A DNA stretch of 64,000 nucleotides from Mytilus trossulus. Lineage: Eukaryota > Mollusca > Bivalvia > Mytilida > Mytilidae. Below are positions 12,701 to 27,700 of this stretch, in pieces. The notes under the pieces were generated by a model. The model did no database searches, was not told the DNA's origin, and saw only the letters and a list, made by a program, of their open reading frames with translations. The position numbers and the translations under genes are program-made. Where the stretch lies: positions 65,346,457 to 65,410,456 of the forward strand of contig NC_086374.1 in NCBI RefSeq assembly GCF_036588685.1, given 5' to 3'. Each line of letters opens with the position of its first letter. The stretch's first letter is position 1.

Positions 12701-15700
12701 AAAAAAATGGTAAGTTCAGTAATTTAATAAATCTTTTTAACAGAAAAACGATTCTGCTGAAGCAATTTAAAAATCCCAGCCTTTAATTAATGATCGTACT
12801 TGATACATTGTATTTGGATTTTGCTATATTTTAGTTTTTTATTGTTTATAATCAGCTCTTTAACATTTAAACAAAGTTTTGAATTTCAAATATTTCGGCC
12901 TCGCACATCACTGAAGAGACATTTATTGTTGAAATTTGCTACATCGGTACCTTTAACTTTAAATTTACTTAATTCGAGTTCTTTATCAATATATATCTGT
13001 TTTTGTTTATATAAATATGCAATATAGATACATTGTCGAAACATATAGTATAGTATATGTTGTCTGCTCTATGGTCGGGTGGTTGTCGTTTTGACATATT
13101 CACCATTTCCTTTCTCAATTTTATATAGCATAGAATGTATAGACATACTATTTCAAGGACTGGAGCTTGCATGTCAGTAACTGCTAGTAGTCCTTTGTTA
13201 ATTGGTGCATCATTGTCATTTTGCTTAGTTTCTTACCTAATCTTATATCGGACTCGGACTTCTTTTAAACTGAGTTTTTCTGTGCGTATTGCTGTGTGTT
13301 TGTATTCTACGTACATTGGAGTATACAAGGAAGGATTGAGATATCACAAAACATGTTTTACCCCATTCCAAGTTTTGGAGTTTAGCACATGACGTCCATT
13401 TTCACTGAACTAGTATACACATTTGAATTAAGTGTCCACCTAGGCCTCCGGGTGCTGGATTTTCTTGCTGCGTTGAAGACCCATAGGTGGCCTTTGGTTT
13501 GTCTCTTAAACATATTCCCAATATCCATTCTCAATTGTATCCAAAGTGAGTTTGCCCATCGTTGCACCACCCTTTTCCTTTTTGTTGTTGTTTTTTTTTT
13601 TTAAATTGTTGAACCAACAACTTACTAGCTTATAACTTCAACTTCAACCAGGTTATTAAATGAAAAGTGACCTTAATATAATTATTTGAATTCCTGGACT
13701 CGTCAGACTTTTCGTATAATGTTATGAATAAATTATGACTTAATTACTGGACATGAATAGGCTATCTCAGAAGAAAACTGGTGCATGGAAAGTTAATTAT
13801 GTCGGTATATGTGGTTCAATTCATATGTGTACTGCTCTAGTGTGCCAAAGAACAAAACAAGAAATACAAAGGGGAGATGGAGGGATTATAACATTAACAT
13901 ATCCTTACTTTGGTAAAAGTAACTGGCTCTTGTTTATAACTGTTCTATTCATAATTAAAAGGAAATAATTGTTCTATACATTCCTAAATCGCTAACCACA
14001 TCTAGTTCAGAACATAACCGTGATAATATTCGTCAAATAACATCTCAATAATCGAGAAAAATTGTAAAATAATTAGAAAATTTGATACACTGTAGTCTGC
14101 AGACAGGAATTTATAGCCAATTAAGAAAAACAAGATTTTTTTCAATGGTTGCCTTAATATATGCGTGTTTTAAATGTTTAAAACAATCATTTTAGATCTA
14201 AGATCGATCGATCGATTGGTGTTTGCTTTATGTCCAGTGGAGAGTATATCATTTTCATTGTATCAGAAGTGTTTGATAGTTCGTGTTTAAGAGCACTTGA
14301 ATGAATGAAAATACCGTTGCAAAATGTAAAATGACTGATTTTGTTTACCAAACTGTTAAGCTCGGAACGTCGATATTTTGTTCTACTTCTTCAGGCTTTG
14401 AACGTTTAAAACTATGTTTTCAATACATATAATCTAACTCATGTTTCTAGTTTAGTGATTTTGCAACAACCATTAGTTGAGGTAAAACCCATGTAGTAGT
14501 ATAGAGGAAAGTGCATAGCAGCTTTCAAGTGCCTTTATTTACGTGTAAACTGTTTGATAACGACAAACATAAATATCATATGAAAAAAACAGCAGCGCAA
14601 ATTCATAAATAAATCTTCATTTCTAGAATTTTGATATTTTTGTACATTTGTCCTTTTCTCTTCCAGCTAATTTGTTCGCTAACTTGTTAACATGATAGTG
14701 GTAATCGACAGAAAACATTAAATATTTAAACAACTAAAATGTCAACGGCAATTATGTGCAATTATTGCTAACTTTATACATAAATGTGCAAACAATATGC
14801 AGCATAATTTAATTAAGCATAGTTGCATAAGAGACAAATAAAGCCTTATATATTTTTATAGCAATGGCGTGTAACTTTAATCCCCCTTCAATCCTAACCG
14901 TAAAGGGATTTACTGCGTTTTTCTTAATTCTTTTGATTAATAAGGGTACTTCTGTTTTTTCCAATTGGATCATTAAAGAATTTACTGCGTTTTCTGAACC
15001 TTTCTGATTAGTATTATTAAGTGTGTTATTTCGTTTTTTTATTTCGGTTATTAAAGGTTTTACGTCTTTTTTTCTCTCTCATATGGATTACTAGTACTTC
15101 GGTTTTATTGCGTTTTCTGATTTGGATTATTAAGGGAGGCGAAATATATCAGATGGACATTCAAACTTACAAGTCGAAAATAGACTGACAACGCCATGGC
15201 TAAAAAGAAAACGACCAACAGTCAAACAATAATACACCAAACACAGCATAGAAAACTAAGGACTGAGCAACACAAACCCCACCAAAAACTGGGGGTGACC
15301 TCAGGTGCTTTGTTTTCTGTATGTACCTGTCTCAAGTCCACAGCCGGTAATTCAGTGGTTGTCATTTATGTATCACATTTGTCTTTCTTTAATCAATTTG
15401 TACGTAACTCATGCCGTTAGTTTTCTCTTTTGAATTATTTTCTCGTACGTCATTTCTGGGCCTCATATAGGAAGCAATATACGGTGTGAACTCAGTGTTT
15501 ATATTAGACTGTACGGTGATCTATACTTGTAACCGTAATAAAACTCGAAGATGTCTGATTGGCAACACTGTGACATCTATTTTTTATATTCAATGCGTTT
15601 TTCTGGTTTATACAGGGTTTAAATTCATTTTCCTGATTTTTATTTTCAATGGTTTTACTGCATTTTGTTGTTGTTCTTCTTATATATTACCTTTTTGAAA

Positions 15701-18700
15701 ATAATAAGAGCACAGTGTTTATAATCAGTCTATCTAGATTTCTTGATATCGGTTGTTTTTGTAGATGTTTTTATTGCGTTTTCTGATTTGGATTACTAAT
15801 AGTAGGGGTTTTAATTCGTTTTACTTCGTTTTTCTAATTTGGATTATTTAGGGAGGCGAAAGATATCGAGGGCCATTCATACTTTAAGTAGAAAATAAAC
15901 TGACAACGCTAAAAAGAAAAAGACAAATAGACAAACACAACATAGAAAACCAAAAACTGGGCAACACGAACCCAAAACCACGTTTAATTATGCTGAAGTT
16001 TCAATTTGTGGTGCAACTAAAAAACAAATATTAAGTTGTCATTAAAACCAGACTGGTAATATGGAAATCCTGACAGAAAGAAAGATATGTATATGTGTGG
16101 TAAAAATTGATATTTACATCATCTGACAATGTTTAGGCTAAATTTTCTAATTAATTACTGGAAAAAAGTTGCATGTTTAAATATCAATCAAATTATCAGA
16201 ACAGCAAATATTAACGTTAATTATAGATGAATTTGATTGTTAAACATCACGAAACAACGAATTTATATCTTAGAGAATTGAATATTTACACCCTACGGCA
16301 CCTAATATACCAGATAAATGTCAACGCATTTCAGATACAAGAGGTTTCCACAAGAATGTAAGACAACGAGCACAACTGATACCAAACCGAAAACTTTTCC
16401 TAGTCTTTACCACGAACAAGATCATATTGGATGTAAAAGCTGCAGTGACGTCAGAGCCAGACAGGAACGAAGAAATACACGGACACGTCCTTGGAAGGAA
16501 ACAAATATACCCGACACAATGTCATCAAACGAAGAAACCAATGATAGCTCAGGTAAGTCGATGTAATCATAGCTCATGTAATTCCATGTAAGTTAATTAT
16601 TACCCTAGTGAGTTGATGTTGACTTTTGACAACTCAGGTAAGTCGATGTTGACTTTTGACAACTCAGGTAAGTTAACTTATGATAGCTATAAGGTAAGTC
16701 GAAGTAAACTTTAGAAGCTCATGTAAGTCAGTGTTTATCAATATAATCTTTAATCTTCATTTGTAAAATAACACCCATAAGGGTCTAGCAGTACAAACAA
16801 AAAAATCTACAATGAAATGCAATTGTAGATACATTGTACAATGCAATACAATGCAATGTAATTTAATACAATGCAATACAATGCAATACAATGCAATACA
16901 ATGCAATACAATGCAATACAATGCAATACAATACAATATTATAGATCATATTTTAAGAGTTCAATTTAAAATTTTATGTAAAAAGCACGATCATAAGCTT
17001 GGCTGACATTGGTCTGACCCCCTTTATTTTAAAGACTGCGTAATAAAGACTCCAATATGACAAAAAGTTCAGATGTGGGGATTAGAATGTGTTTTAGTTT
17101 ATTCAAGCATCAATATGTTGAATTAATGGTACAAAGTCGTATAGATAAGCATATGATAGCTAAGATAAATCAAAGTAAAGTTTTCTATAAGTTTATGGAC
17201 AGAAAATAAATGCCTTTTTTTTAAATTTTAAAGGTTCTGATTTTATTTCAGTTAAAAGGTTACTGATACTATCAGATACTATACACAGGTCAAATAATAC
17301 AGCCTTGGAAAATTATCAGTTTAACCAAAATACCTTTGGTAAATAGACAATGCTTCGATCTAGGTGAAGTATCTAGGCTCCGTGATGCCTCGCATTTAAA
17401 TCGTACATTATAAAACATATTTTTAATAAAGCAATTTATACGGCAATCAATTTCCAGCATGTAATGAACAATTATGCGACTTAAATCAATAACTATACCG
17501 TATAGCTTCAAGTGTTCTAAAATAAGATAAATGACATGGAATAAAGCAGTTATAGCGAAAAATACTAGAAATTTGAATTTAGAAGAGATCAGATGAAGTG
17601 AATGGGAAGTGTTTTCATATTGTTGTTGTTACAAATCGAATGTTTTTCAGGAACAATTGAATATAATGCATACACTTATACAGTATGATAATACGGAATA
17701 TTTATAAATATTATCAGACATTGTAATAGAGTTAAACATACAGAACAAACACGACCATATGGAAACTTTCATAGATACTCATGACAATAAATCAGATTTG
17801 TTTATTCATTTAACCTTTTACAAACAGTCGGTCAACACTAAATCAATAGAAAGGAATTTAGTTACTTGTATCGCAAGAAATCATTACATAAAAATCCTTC
17901 GCTAACATCTGTCATAAAGAAAAATCGTGTAATGTTCCGAACAAACATATTTTCCGTGTCTTTGAACACGAAAAATCTCTTGGGTCTTCATCAATTTGTC
18001 ATCCTTTGCTTTGTGTAAATATTTCTCTATTGACTTTGTAAAGTAACTAATGTCAGTATTTGTTTTCGTCAAACATTTTTTACAATATCATGATTTGAAA
18101 AAAATTATATGCGATTAATTTATATTTATTTTGTTTGTTATGCATCAGTTTCATCAACATGATATTTATTGTCAGTAAAGAATGATACTCCATTCGTTCA
18201 CATTAAGCTTCACGATCAAACCTGTGAACTTGTTTCCAACAACATTTATTTTTCAGGTTATGTCGATTTCTTGGAATAACTTTTTTTTTGAAAACACATA
18301 TCTATATTTTATTCAGAATACTTCTTTCTTCAAAGATTTCAATTCTGCTTATTTTGGCTCTAAATTTGAGTGTGGGCTTTTAAATTCATTTTTAAAATGG
18401 TAAAACAATTAATGCTGAGAAAGATTAATATAAGCAATTGTTGCTTGTTTCTGAATCCTTATTGTGAATGTGTTTATACATGTAATTATACTTGTATTGT
18501 TCATAATAAAAATATTGTTTACACTTATGCTCCCTCTTTTCGCGGACTCTGATTATATCCAAGCTGACTACGAATACCAGCATTTATACTTCTACATTTA
18601 TTTCCCAGTCAATGGTCTTCAGAAAGCATGTGATTCAGAGTATTCGTATGCATATGGTCGACAAAGATATACATCGGAGTCTAAAAGGTTTACTTATTAG

Positions 18701-21700
18701 TGTTAACGAGAGTAATGTCCTGCAGCATATAAGCAGTTCAACCAGTAAAGATTAACAGTTTGAATAGGCAACAACAAATGGAAGTTTTTAACGACCTTGA
18801 CTGGCTATACAGTATGGATAGGCAAAACCTACATGACAAGCTTTAAAGAACTGTTATAACCATGAAATATTAAAAATTAAGCAAAACCCGGACATCAAAG
18901 ATACGCATGAAGATATTTATGAGATTTCGACACAGATTTATGACTAACAATATAAAAAAAAGAAGATGTTGTATGATTGCCAATGAGACAAGATTATCAA
19001 TTCGTTGAAGATATCAAATTGAAAACCCACAAAATTATGTAAAAGATTCATTTAACCATCGGTACTGACTTCATCAAATAATTAACCATCACTGTTTCAT
19101 TTCAAAATGACAGTATGAAGAAGTTGCTTTTTTCGACCATCTAACAGAAAAAGGCTTTCACGTTTGTTCTACTTTTACAGGTGAGAAGGTAGAAGAGACA
19201 TTTTTCTTGACTGATGCTGAAAAAATAAGATGGTCTGCAGACCAAGAAGAGGAAAGAGTTTTGATGGGAAACCATTTTGATCCTCCAAGAGTTGTGGTTA
19301 GTAAGGAATTAATTATGTTTCTGAATTAATGGCGATGTAAACAAATTCAAACTTTTATCAATCAGAATGAAAAAGGGAAACACTCTTACTGTGACTTGAC
19401 TGTAAGTGTTGCTCTTAATCTATGCAGTTTATTGAAAATCGACCTTCAATTTCGAACAACAGAACTTAGTATTGATATATCTGCGAAGGGATTTTAGATT
19501 TTGATAAAACCATGTTTATATTTACAGTTGTAGGTTGTTAGATTTTTTTTTAATTTCAGTGAACAAAAAGATTCCCGAGAGGAATGAAATATGTTCCTTC
19601 CTATTGTGAACCAGTATAGATATATAAAAGATAAGAATTTAATATTGAATGTTTGTTTGATAAAAAACATCTAAGTATATATTCATTTTTATTTAACTCA
19701 AAATTCTGTTAATATAACATTTTGATCAAACTTCGCCAGAGATATGTCTTTTTTTTGGTTTATTTACACGGTCTAACCGAATACTGTTACAATGCTATAA
19801 ACTTGATAAAATATCTTTGTTATTTTTTTTCAGCTGATATCTTCCAAAGTCCCAAAGAAACACCTTATTCCAAAGCTCTTTCATGACAATAAGAGAATAT
19901 TACAAATTGTTTATGTAAGTTATTTTATTGGAGCTACAGAAAAGGATTTTTGAACTATTTTGTTCTGTTTTAGCATTATGATTGCTCGAAAGGACAATAG
20001 GAACACAAAAAATAGATAGACATGGCAGGAATAATGTTAAGAGCCCTATCCTAATTAAATGCATAACGTATAAGCTCTTTAAAAATCATCTAGTCTAGTA
20101 TGTATGCCGTTTATAACAATTGCGTTTGAGTGTTTGTTCGGTTATTTTTTTTTAAAGTATAAAACAGTCATCCGATTGTTACCTATCTAATGATATGATT
20201 GGACAGCAATTATCATTCACACTTTCTAAATCGCCAGTTGGCAGTGAACAAAGTGATTCAATGATAAACCTATCAAACATGATAATTTAACTGCATTGTC
20301 CTTTTTACACACTGAATTATAGGTGTGTTAACGATGAACTCGTGTAAACACTTCAATGGTGTCACTTGTCGTGCGACATTCAAACCTTTAAAAGATTTTT
20401 AGCATTTAGTATTCAGTGCAAAACTTAAAATTTAGTAGAAAGTTTTTCATTTTTCCTTTCATGAATATTTTCCCGTTATTTATAACAAAAGAATGAACAC
20501 TGATACTTTTGTTTTTATCCTTTTCAGGATTTTGATACTTGGTCTTTCTCTGATATAAATGGTAAGTAATAGTTATGAAAGGGAACATTCATTTGATAAA
20601 TATAAGGATATACATACAATGCATAGAAATTATAGACCATATTAACGGGGACATTTCCTAAATCATCTTATAAAATATAGAGATACGTGCTACAGTGGGG
20701 TTCTTGAAGGGTTAACCAATGTCCTCTGTGTGTTCGTTCACTCGTTTGTGGTTGTCTCTAGTGTTACTAGATGTGCCTGTCCTGGGGGAATACGCTGTTC
20801 AAGACGGAATATGGTTTCTATTGAATAAACTGACAACTATTCTAGGTTAGGGATAGATGTGCATAAAACTATATCACTAAAACATTGGATATCGTAATGT
20901 GGATACAAATATATCACTAAAACATTGGAAATCGTCATGTGGATAAAAATATATCACTCAAACAAAAGAAATCGTAATGTGGATACAAATATATCACTAA
21001 AACATAAGAAATCGTCATGTGGATAAAAATATATCATTAAAACATAAGAAATCGTAATGTGGATAAAATATCACTTAAACATAAGAAATCGTCATTTGGA
21101 TAAAAATATATCACTAAAACATTAGAAATCGTCATGTTACATATTAGTTTTTCGTTCATTTTTTTACATAAATAAGGCCGTTAGTTTTCTCGTTTGAATT
21201 GTTTTACATTGTCTTATCGGGGCCTTTTATAACTGACTATATGCGGTATGGGCTTTGCTCATTGTTGAAGGCCGTACGGTGACCTATAGTTGTTAATGTT
21301 TGTGTCATTTTGGTCTTTTGTGGATAGTTGTCTCATTGGCATTCATACCACATCTTCTTTTTTATATGTAGATAAAAATTTAAATATATCACTGAAACAG
21401 TAGAAATCGTCATTTGGATAAAAAATATATCACTATAACATTAGAAATCGTCATGTGGATAAAATATATCACTTAAACATTAGAAATCGTCATGTGGATA
21501 AAAATATTTCACTAACACATTAGAAATCGTCATGTGGATTAAAAATATATCACTAAGACATTAGAAATCGTCATGTGGATAAAATATATCACTAACACAT
21601 TATAAATCGTCATTTGGATAAAAATATATCATTAAGACATTAGAAATCGTCATTTGGATAAAAATATATCACTAAGACATTAGAAATCGTCATTTGGATA

Positions 21701-24700
21701 AAAATATATCACTAAGACATAAAAAATCGTCATGTGTATAAAATATATCACTAAAACATTAGAAATTGTCATGTGGATAAAAATATATCACTAACACATT
21801 AGAAATCGTCATGTGGATAAAAGTATATCACTAAAACACTAGAAATCGTCATGTGGATAAAATATATCACTTAAACATTAGAAATCGTCATTTGGATGAA
21901 AATATATCATTAAAACATACGTAATTGTTCAGGTTTTCATAGTCATAACTTGGCGGTAATCTCTAAAAAAAACATTATGTTATCTTGTATATATTATTTG
22001 GTGTCTTCTTTTGGATACAATTCCTATGTATTACCTACATCATAGTCCTAAAAACTGGTTTACAATAATGGTTTTCAGATGCTATTCAGAAGAGATTGGA
22101 TAGTGTTAAACCTGCCTGCAAAGCAAAGTCTGTGATATTATTTTGTCAGGTAACGTATGCCAGGAATACAAAAGATAAAAAACGATTCTATTTTATACGA
22201 CTGTCACACTAGTGAGAGGTTTAGCTAGCTATAAAACCAGATTAATCTACCATTTTCTTCATGAGAAAATGCCTGTACCAAGTCAGGAATATATATGGCA
22301 GTTGTTATCCATTCGTTTGATGTGTTTGAGCTTTTGATTTTGCCATTTGATAAGGGACTTTCCATTTTGATTTTTCCTCGGGGTTCAGTATTTTTGTGAT
22401 TTTCCTAAGTACTAAATTGGATAATTTAAAAATTTGCTTATGTGTTCAGTATTATATGTTATGCTGTTAAGGATATGGATTTATATTGATATGTATCTAA
22501 TTGACTATTGATTCTAGTTTTGTAACAACCTTCTCTTTAAAAAACTGTTTTTTGTTGTTGAATTTTATGTTATCCATGCTATAAAGTAAATAATAATAAT
22601 AATGTAATTACGAATTAGTGATAAATAAACTCATCATAGATACCAGGACTAAATTTAGTATAATTGTGTGAGAACTTGGTGTTCCGAAACTCATGATTTT
22701 GGGTGGTTTTACTTGCGTTTATAGAAGTTAGAACAGATCCAGTGACCACCCCATTCGGTTGTTCTAGAAGTAATAGAGGAAACCATGTTTGTATCATTCA
22801 TATCTGCAACAGTTTAGCGTTAAAAAAAATTCCAACTTTGCACCGATGCTGCAAAAAGAATGAATATCTGTACTTCTTATTTGTACATATGAGCATGATT
22901 GTGTTCTCAAGATTCACATGTCTGCTCTTTAATCATGCTTGTCTTTGAATGTTATTAATTTACCTACGTTATAATATTTGTACCTCAGATGATTTCTTTC
23001 AACATGATTGTAACTTGTACAGTGAATGTACATATATTGAAGACTGATGACTTAATTGAACTTCACTCTCCCTCAGATTTCCCATGCATTATATGTTTGA
23101 AATGTAGTCCTTTTGTCATTGAATGAGTTAGCTTGTTAATTAAAGACGACAGAAGTTTTCAAGTCTCATAAATCAATAAAGAAATAAAAATTCAGGAAAA
23201 AACGTATATTGTTCGTTTCATGTGTTAGTTCAATGGCGTTTCTTCAAAATAATGATTATATAGAAAATGAAGATACACACCTCATTTTTAGACATATAAA
23301 GTATCGAATTATTTCACTATTTCTTGGTATATTCAGTTTTATAATTGTCATAATCAAGTAAAGGATTGGATATCCTGTAGGTAAAATATAGGAAGAAAGC
23401 ATACTTAATAAAAAGAACACTCAATAACAAGCGAAATTTACTTTTTGTAATCTTTACATGGCTAAAACTCATTTAAAAGAGCAAACATATAATTTAGTGC
23501 ACACGACGCACATTAAGATTCACTAAGATACTGAAATAAGTTGGACAACCAAATCAATTACGAATCTTGAAAAGCATTAAAAAGCATTTAAAATGAAGAA
23601 AAATTTTGTTCTTTCTAAATCTGTCTAGGAACATCTATTCATGTAGGTATAAAACAATAACGGCATTGTTTAGGGGTATTTGTATAAAATCATTGACAGC
23701 ATATAATATTACTGATTAATTGATTAACTCATCATAGATACCAGGATTAAATTTTAAGACGCGCATGTCGTCTACAAAAGACTCATCAGTGACGCTCGAA
23801 TCAAAAAAAGTTAAAAAGGCCAAATAAAGTACGAAGTTGAAGAGCATTGAGGATAAAATTCCTAAAAGTGTTGACAAAAACAGCTAAAGTAATGTATTCT
23901 TGAGGTAGAAAATCCTTAGTATTTCAAAAATTCGAAAGTTTATTCACAAATAAGACCATATCAATGATAATTCATGTCAGCACAGAAGTGCTGACTACTG
24001 GGCTGGTGATAAATGAGTGAAATGTTAGTAGTACAAGATATGATAATTTCATATTTCTGCTTCAGGGTGGATCCGGTTTTTTGTACTTGTTGAGAAAATA
24101 TGTAGTAACTCCTCAGAAAATGCACAAGGAATCGTACCAGGATGTTAGAGAGTAAGTAAGTATTTAACTATGCGTGGTTATTCAAATAATATGGTAATTG
24201 TATTGTCATAAGGTAGACATATTCATATATAATTTAAACAACTTACCATCGTAACAAGGGTAATGATCATAGAACTTCATAGAATATAAGCAGCTATGTA
24301 TTTGCGTTCTTCATTAATCGACTAAAGAATAATATACTATGTCCAAAACAGACAGATTACAAATAGTATGACAAATAATCAAACATTTTCTACATAAATA
24401 AATGTCTGTACCAAGTCAGGAATATGACAGTTGTCATCCATTCGTTTGGTGTGTTTGAGGTTTTGATTTTGCATTTTGAATAGGGTCTTTCCGTTTTTAA
24501 TTATCCTCTGAGGTCAGTATTTTTGGAATTTTACTTTTTCCATTATATTTTATATTTTGATTTTTGATTTTGATCACTATTTCATCGTTTTGCGTCATCT
24601 CATGACCTACCTTTACCAGTACAGACCCGTGACTAAATATCCCTTTTCCGTTTAAATGAAGATGACTGATTGAGTGCTGGTTAATTTATTGTTGCAACGT

Positions 24701-27700
24701 ATAGAAAACTATACAGTGACATTCATTCTAGTAGATTGGGACACTTTTCTGTTTACATATATCTGAAATATCTGAATATACCATAATGCATTTTATTCTA
24801 AATTTATCTCAGGTTCTGGAAACGACTTGGGGGTCAAATAAGCAAACTTTGCCAAGGAGAATCAAAAATAAATATTGTTTGCAAGAACGTGAGTGAAGGT
24901 CGACAAGGCAAAGAGGTATTTTACTGATATTTAAAACATTACATATCAATGCTTTTACAAAGGAAAAAATTACTGATATAATAGTTTACAATAATAAGTG
25001 TAAATGTGAGTTAATCAATAGTGATATAATATTGAACATGCCAGATCTACCTCAGACGGTAGTTAAGTAATGTTCAAATATCATGAATCGATTGAAAAAA
25101 TACAAATCAAGGTATGAAATAAAACCCGCTAGAATCTTAAAAGAAGACCAGGCGAATTGACAGGTTACGCGTATAGTGATATGAATGCATCACCATTCTT
25201 TTGTGAAATTCGTGTCTCTCTCCTTTTCTATCTTCAAAAGTGCTTTGTGTTCTGATTTCTCCTTGTTGTCGTTGTGTTATATGGATTTACTCGAATTATG
25301 GTTAATTTCACATATGTCTTATTTGTCAGTATAGTCGAGTTAATTTCCAGTTTTCATGGATAGAATATTTTGTTAGTTCATATAATTATGACGTCGTCAC
25401 GGGATTTATTTAAAACAGTCTTTCTGTACCATCGTAATCATAAGTGTTTGGGCTGTAATATTGTCACATAGAGTTTTCATTATAGCGATATTTTTAATAC
25501 TGCCATTTAAGCAGGAGGTTTGGCTAGCATAAAATCACCGTTTTTTTTCTTCTTCTTAAAATGTCTGTAATAATGTCAGGATTGTGGCAGTTGTTATTAA
25601 CATGTTCGTTTCTATGTATGTTGACGTTTGTTTTGGGTAGCAATACACAGGAGTTTAGTTTCGCATTATGGCCCCTGTAGATTTTTCAAATAGGAAAGTT
25701 ATTGTGAAATAAAATTCATTTTTAGACAGATGAGTGCTAATTTAGCCTCCAAAGGTGGTTTATAAGACCATCAAGATTATTTTTTACATGTTTTATGGGC
25801 TGTTTTCTGTTTGACAGTCCGTATTTTCATAGCTAGACCGGTCATCGGTCCAGAAATTAACGTACTGTTTACAAACACTCTTTTTCTACACGAAGTTTTT
25901 GACGCAATTTTACAAAAAAATGAGATGAAAGACATATGATTTTCATTGAATTTGCTGAATGATATATGTACACAGTTTCAGAAAAGGTATCACTTCAAGC
26001 AATTGAAATTCTACTTTTAGTAAAATTTTAAGGAAATATGTGACATCTTTCTCCCCCTTTTTGCAATATTTTATAACAAATAAATGCAGATTGTTGCCAT
26101 GGATACACCAAAAATAAATTATATTTTACCATTTTATATACTGGAAATAAAATCTATGGAATATTCTGATTACATACATATGCCCATATATGACACAAAC
26201 AGTAAGCTTCATATTGCAAGAAAGCAATGAAAAGGGAATGGTAAAATTCTTAAGGGCAAATTTTAGTATTTTTTCCTAACTGTTTATTGCTACCTTATGG
26301 CATACTTACCAAGCTCAGAATTGTATAATTTAAGACTTTTCATGCCACAAATCTATTGATATTTAGATTAAAAATCAACTTCTGAGTAAATTAAGTGTTT
26401 AACAATGACAATATGTGTCAATTTTATTGTTTACAGTCCTTAGCAACCAAAATTAGACATTTTGACACTAGGCTTTTATTTGTTCTCTATCGGCTTAACA
26501 CTTGCTTCTGATGGATTGGGCTGCACGTACTAGCCCAAGTATTGAACGCGTTGGTTTTTTTCTTGCAAATATATCATATTATTGTTTTTATCAAGATTTC
26601 ATGTAACATTTTGGCATATATTAGATGTATAGTTAAATCAGATGTAAGAAATTGATTCCCTATCACCAAGTTTTTTAATCAAGTCTTTGGTATGCAATAA
26701 GCATACAGATTAACATTTTTATGCTTAAAATTGCTCAAATTTGTACAATGGTGCATCATCAGAGATCTTATTATGATATTCAACATGAAAAAACTGACAA
26801 AAGAGGTACAATTTTAAGATTTGCCTAAAAATTGAGGTAGAGACAAGATTTTACAATTTGACTTGGCACCTTTCTTAAAATCAGTTTTTGTCGCGTTTCA
26901 GTGTCAACTGCTAACCTTCATAAAATATTCATTACTCAACCAATTTTCAAAAATAAAAGGCCAATTTACTCGTTTTAGCTAACAGAACTCAGAAAATAAG
27001 TTAAAAGGAAGAATTTGAAAAAAATATTTACTATTAAGGTAGCAATACACAGTTAGGAGTTTAGTTTCGCATTATGGCCCCTGTGGATTTTTCAAATAGG
27101 AAAGTTATTGTGAAATAAAATTCATTTTTAGACAGATAAGTGCTAATTTAGCCTCCAAAGGTGGTTTATAAGAGCATCAAGATTATTTTTTACATGTTTT
27201 ATGGGCTGTTTTCTGTTTTACAGTCCGTATTTTCATAGCTAGACCGGTCATCGGTCCAGAAATTAACGTACTGTTTACAAACACTCTTTTTCTACACGAA
27301 GTTTTTGACGCAATTTTACAAAAAAATGAGATGAAAGACATATGATTTTCATTGAATTTGCTGAATGATATATGTACACAGTTTCAGAAAAGGTATCACT
27401 TCAAGCAATTGAAATTCTACTTTTAGTAAAATTTTAAGGAAATATGTGACATCTTTCTCCCCCTTTTTGCAATATTTTATAACAAATAAATGCAGATTGT
27501 TGCCATGGATACACCAAAAATAAATTATATTTTACCATTTTATATACTGGAAATAAAATCTATGGAATATTCTGATTACATACATATGCCCATATATGAC
27601 ACAAACAGTAAGCTTCATATTGCAAGAAAGCAATGAAAAGGGAATGGTAAAATTCTTAAGGGCAAATTTTAGTATTTTTTTCTAACTGTTTATTGCTACC

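Larger units (their letters stand above)
9462..16334 (+). other. intron 1 of the 510-codon gene
   Basis: A 6.9 kb intron between a strong donor (GTGAGT at 9462) and the acceptor ATTTCAG ending at 16334. Exon 1 ends after AA and exon 2 supplies A, making a Lys codon, which supports this acceptor over the nearby CAG at 16311-16313 (that choice would give an immediate stop). The intron holds an (AT)n tract, several dispersed repeat copies and a MITE, listed separately. The remaining parts (about 10540-11160, 11360-12865, 13615-14870, 15990-16334) show nothing I can name. Confidence 0.7.

Noticed and set aside
13135..13604. Two plus-strand open frames (85 and 71 codons)
   Set aside because: They lie in a dispersed repeat and overlap in different frames without splice support.
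16311..16334. ATG at 16318 as the start of the exon 2 protein
   Set aside because: The acceptor at 16334 joins exon 1 (ending AA) to give an in-phase Lys codon and a full-length frame; a separate start at 16318 is possible for an alternative transcript but not preferred.
16812..17006. 64-codon open frame with MQYNAIQCN repeats
   Set aside because: Translation of the ATGCAATACA microsatellite.
20866..21925. CRISPR-like regularly spaced repeat
   Set aside because: Units are contiguous ~39 bp tandem copies without unique spacers, in an animal intron; it is a minisatellite.
22703..22948. 81-codon open frame in intron 6
   Set aside because: Shadowed by an antisense frame of similar length, with no domain or splice structure.
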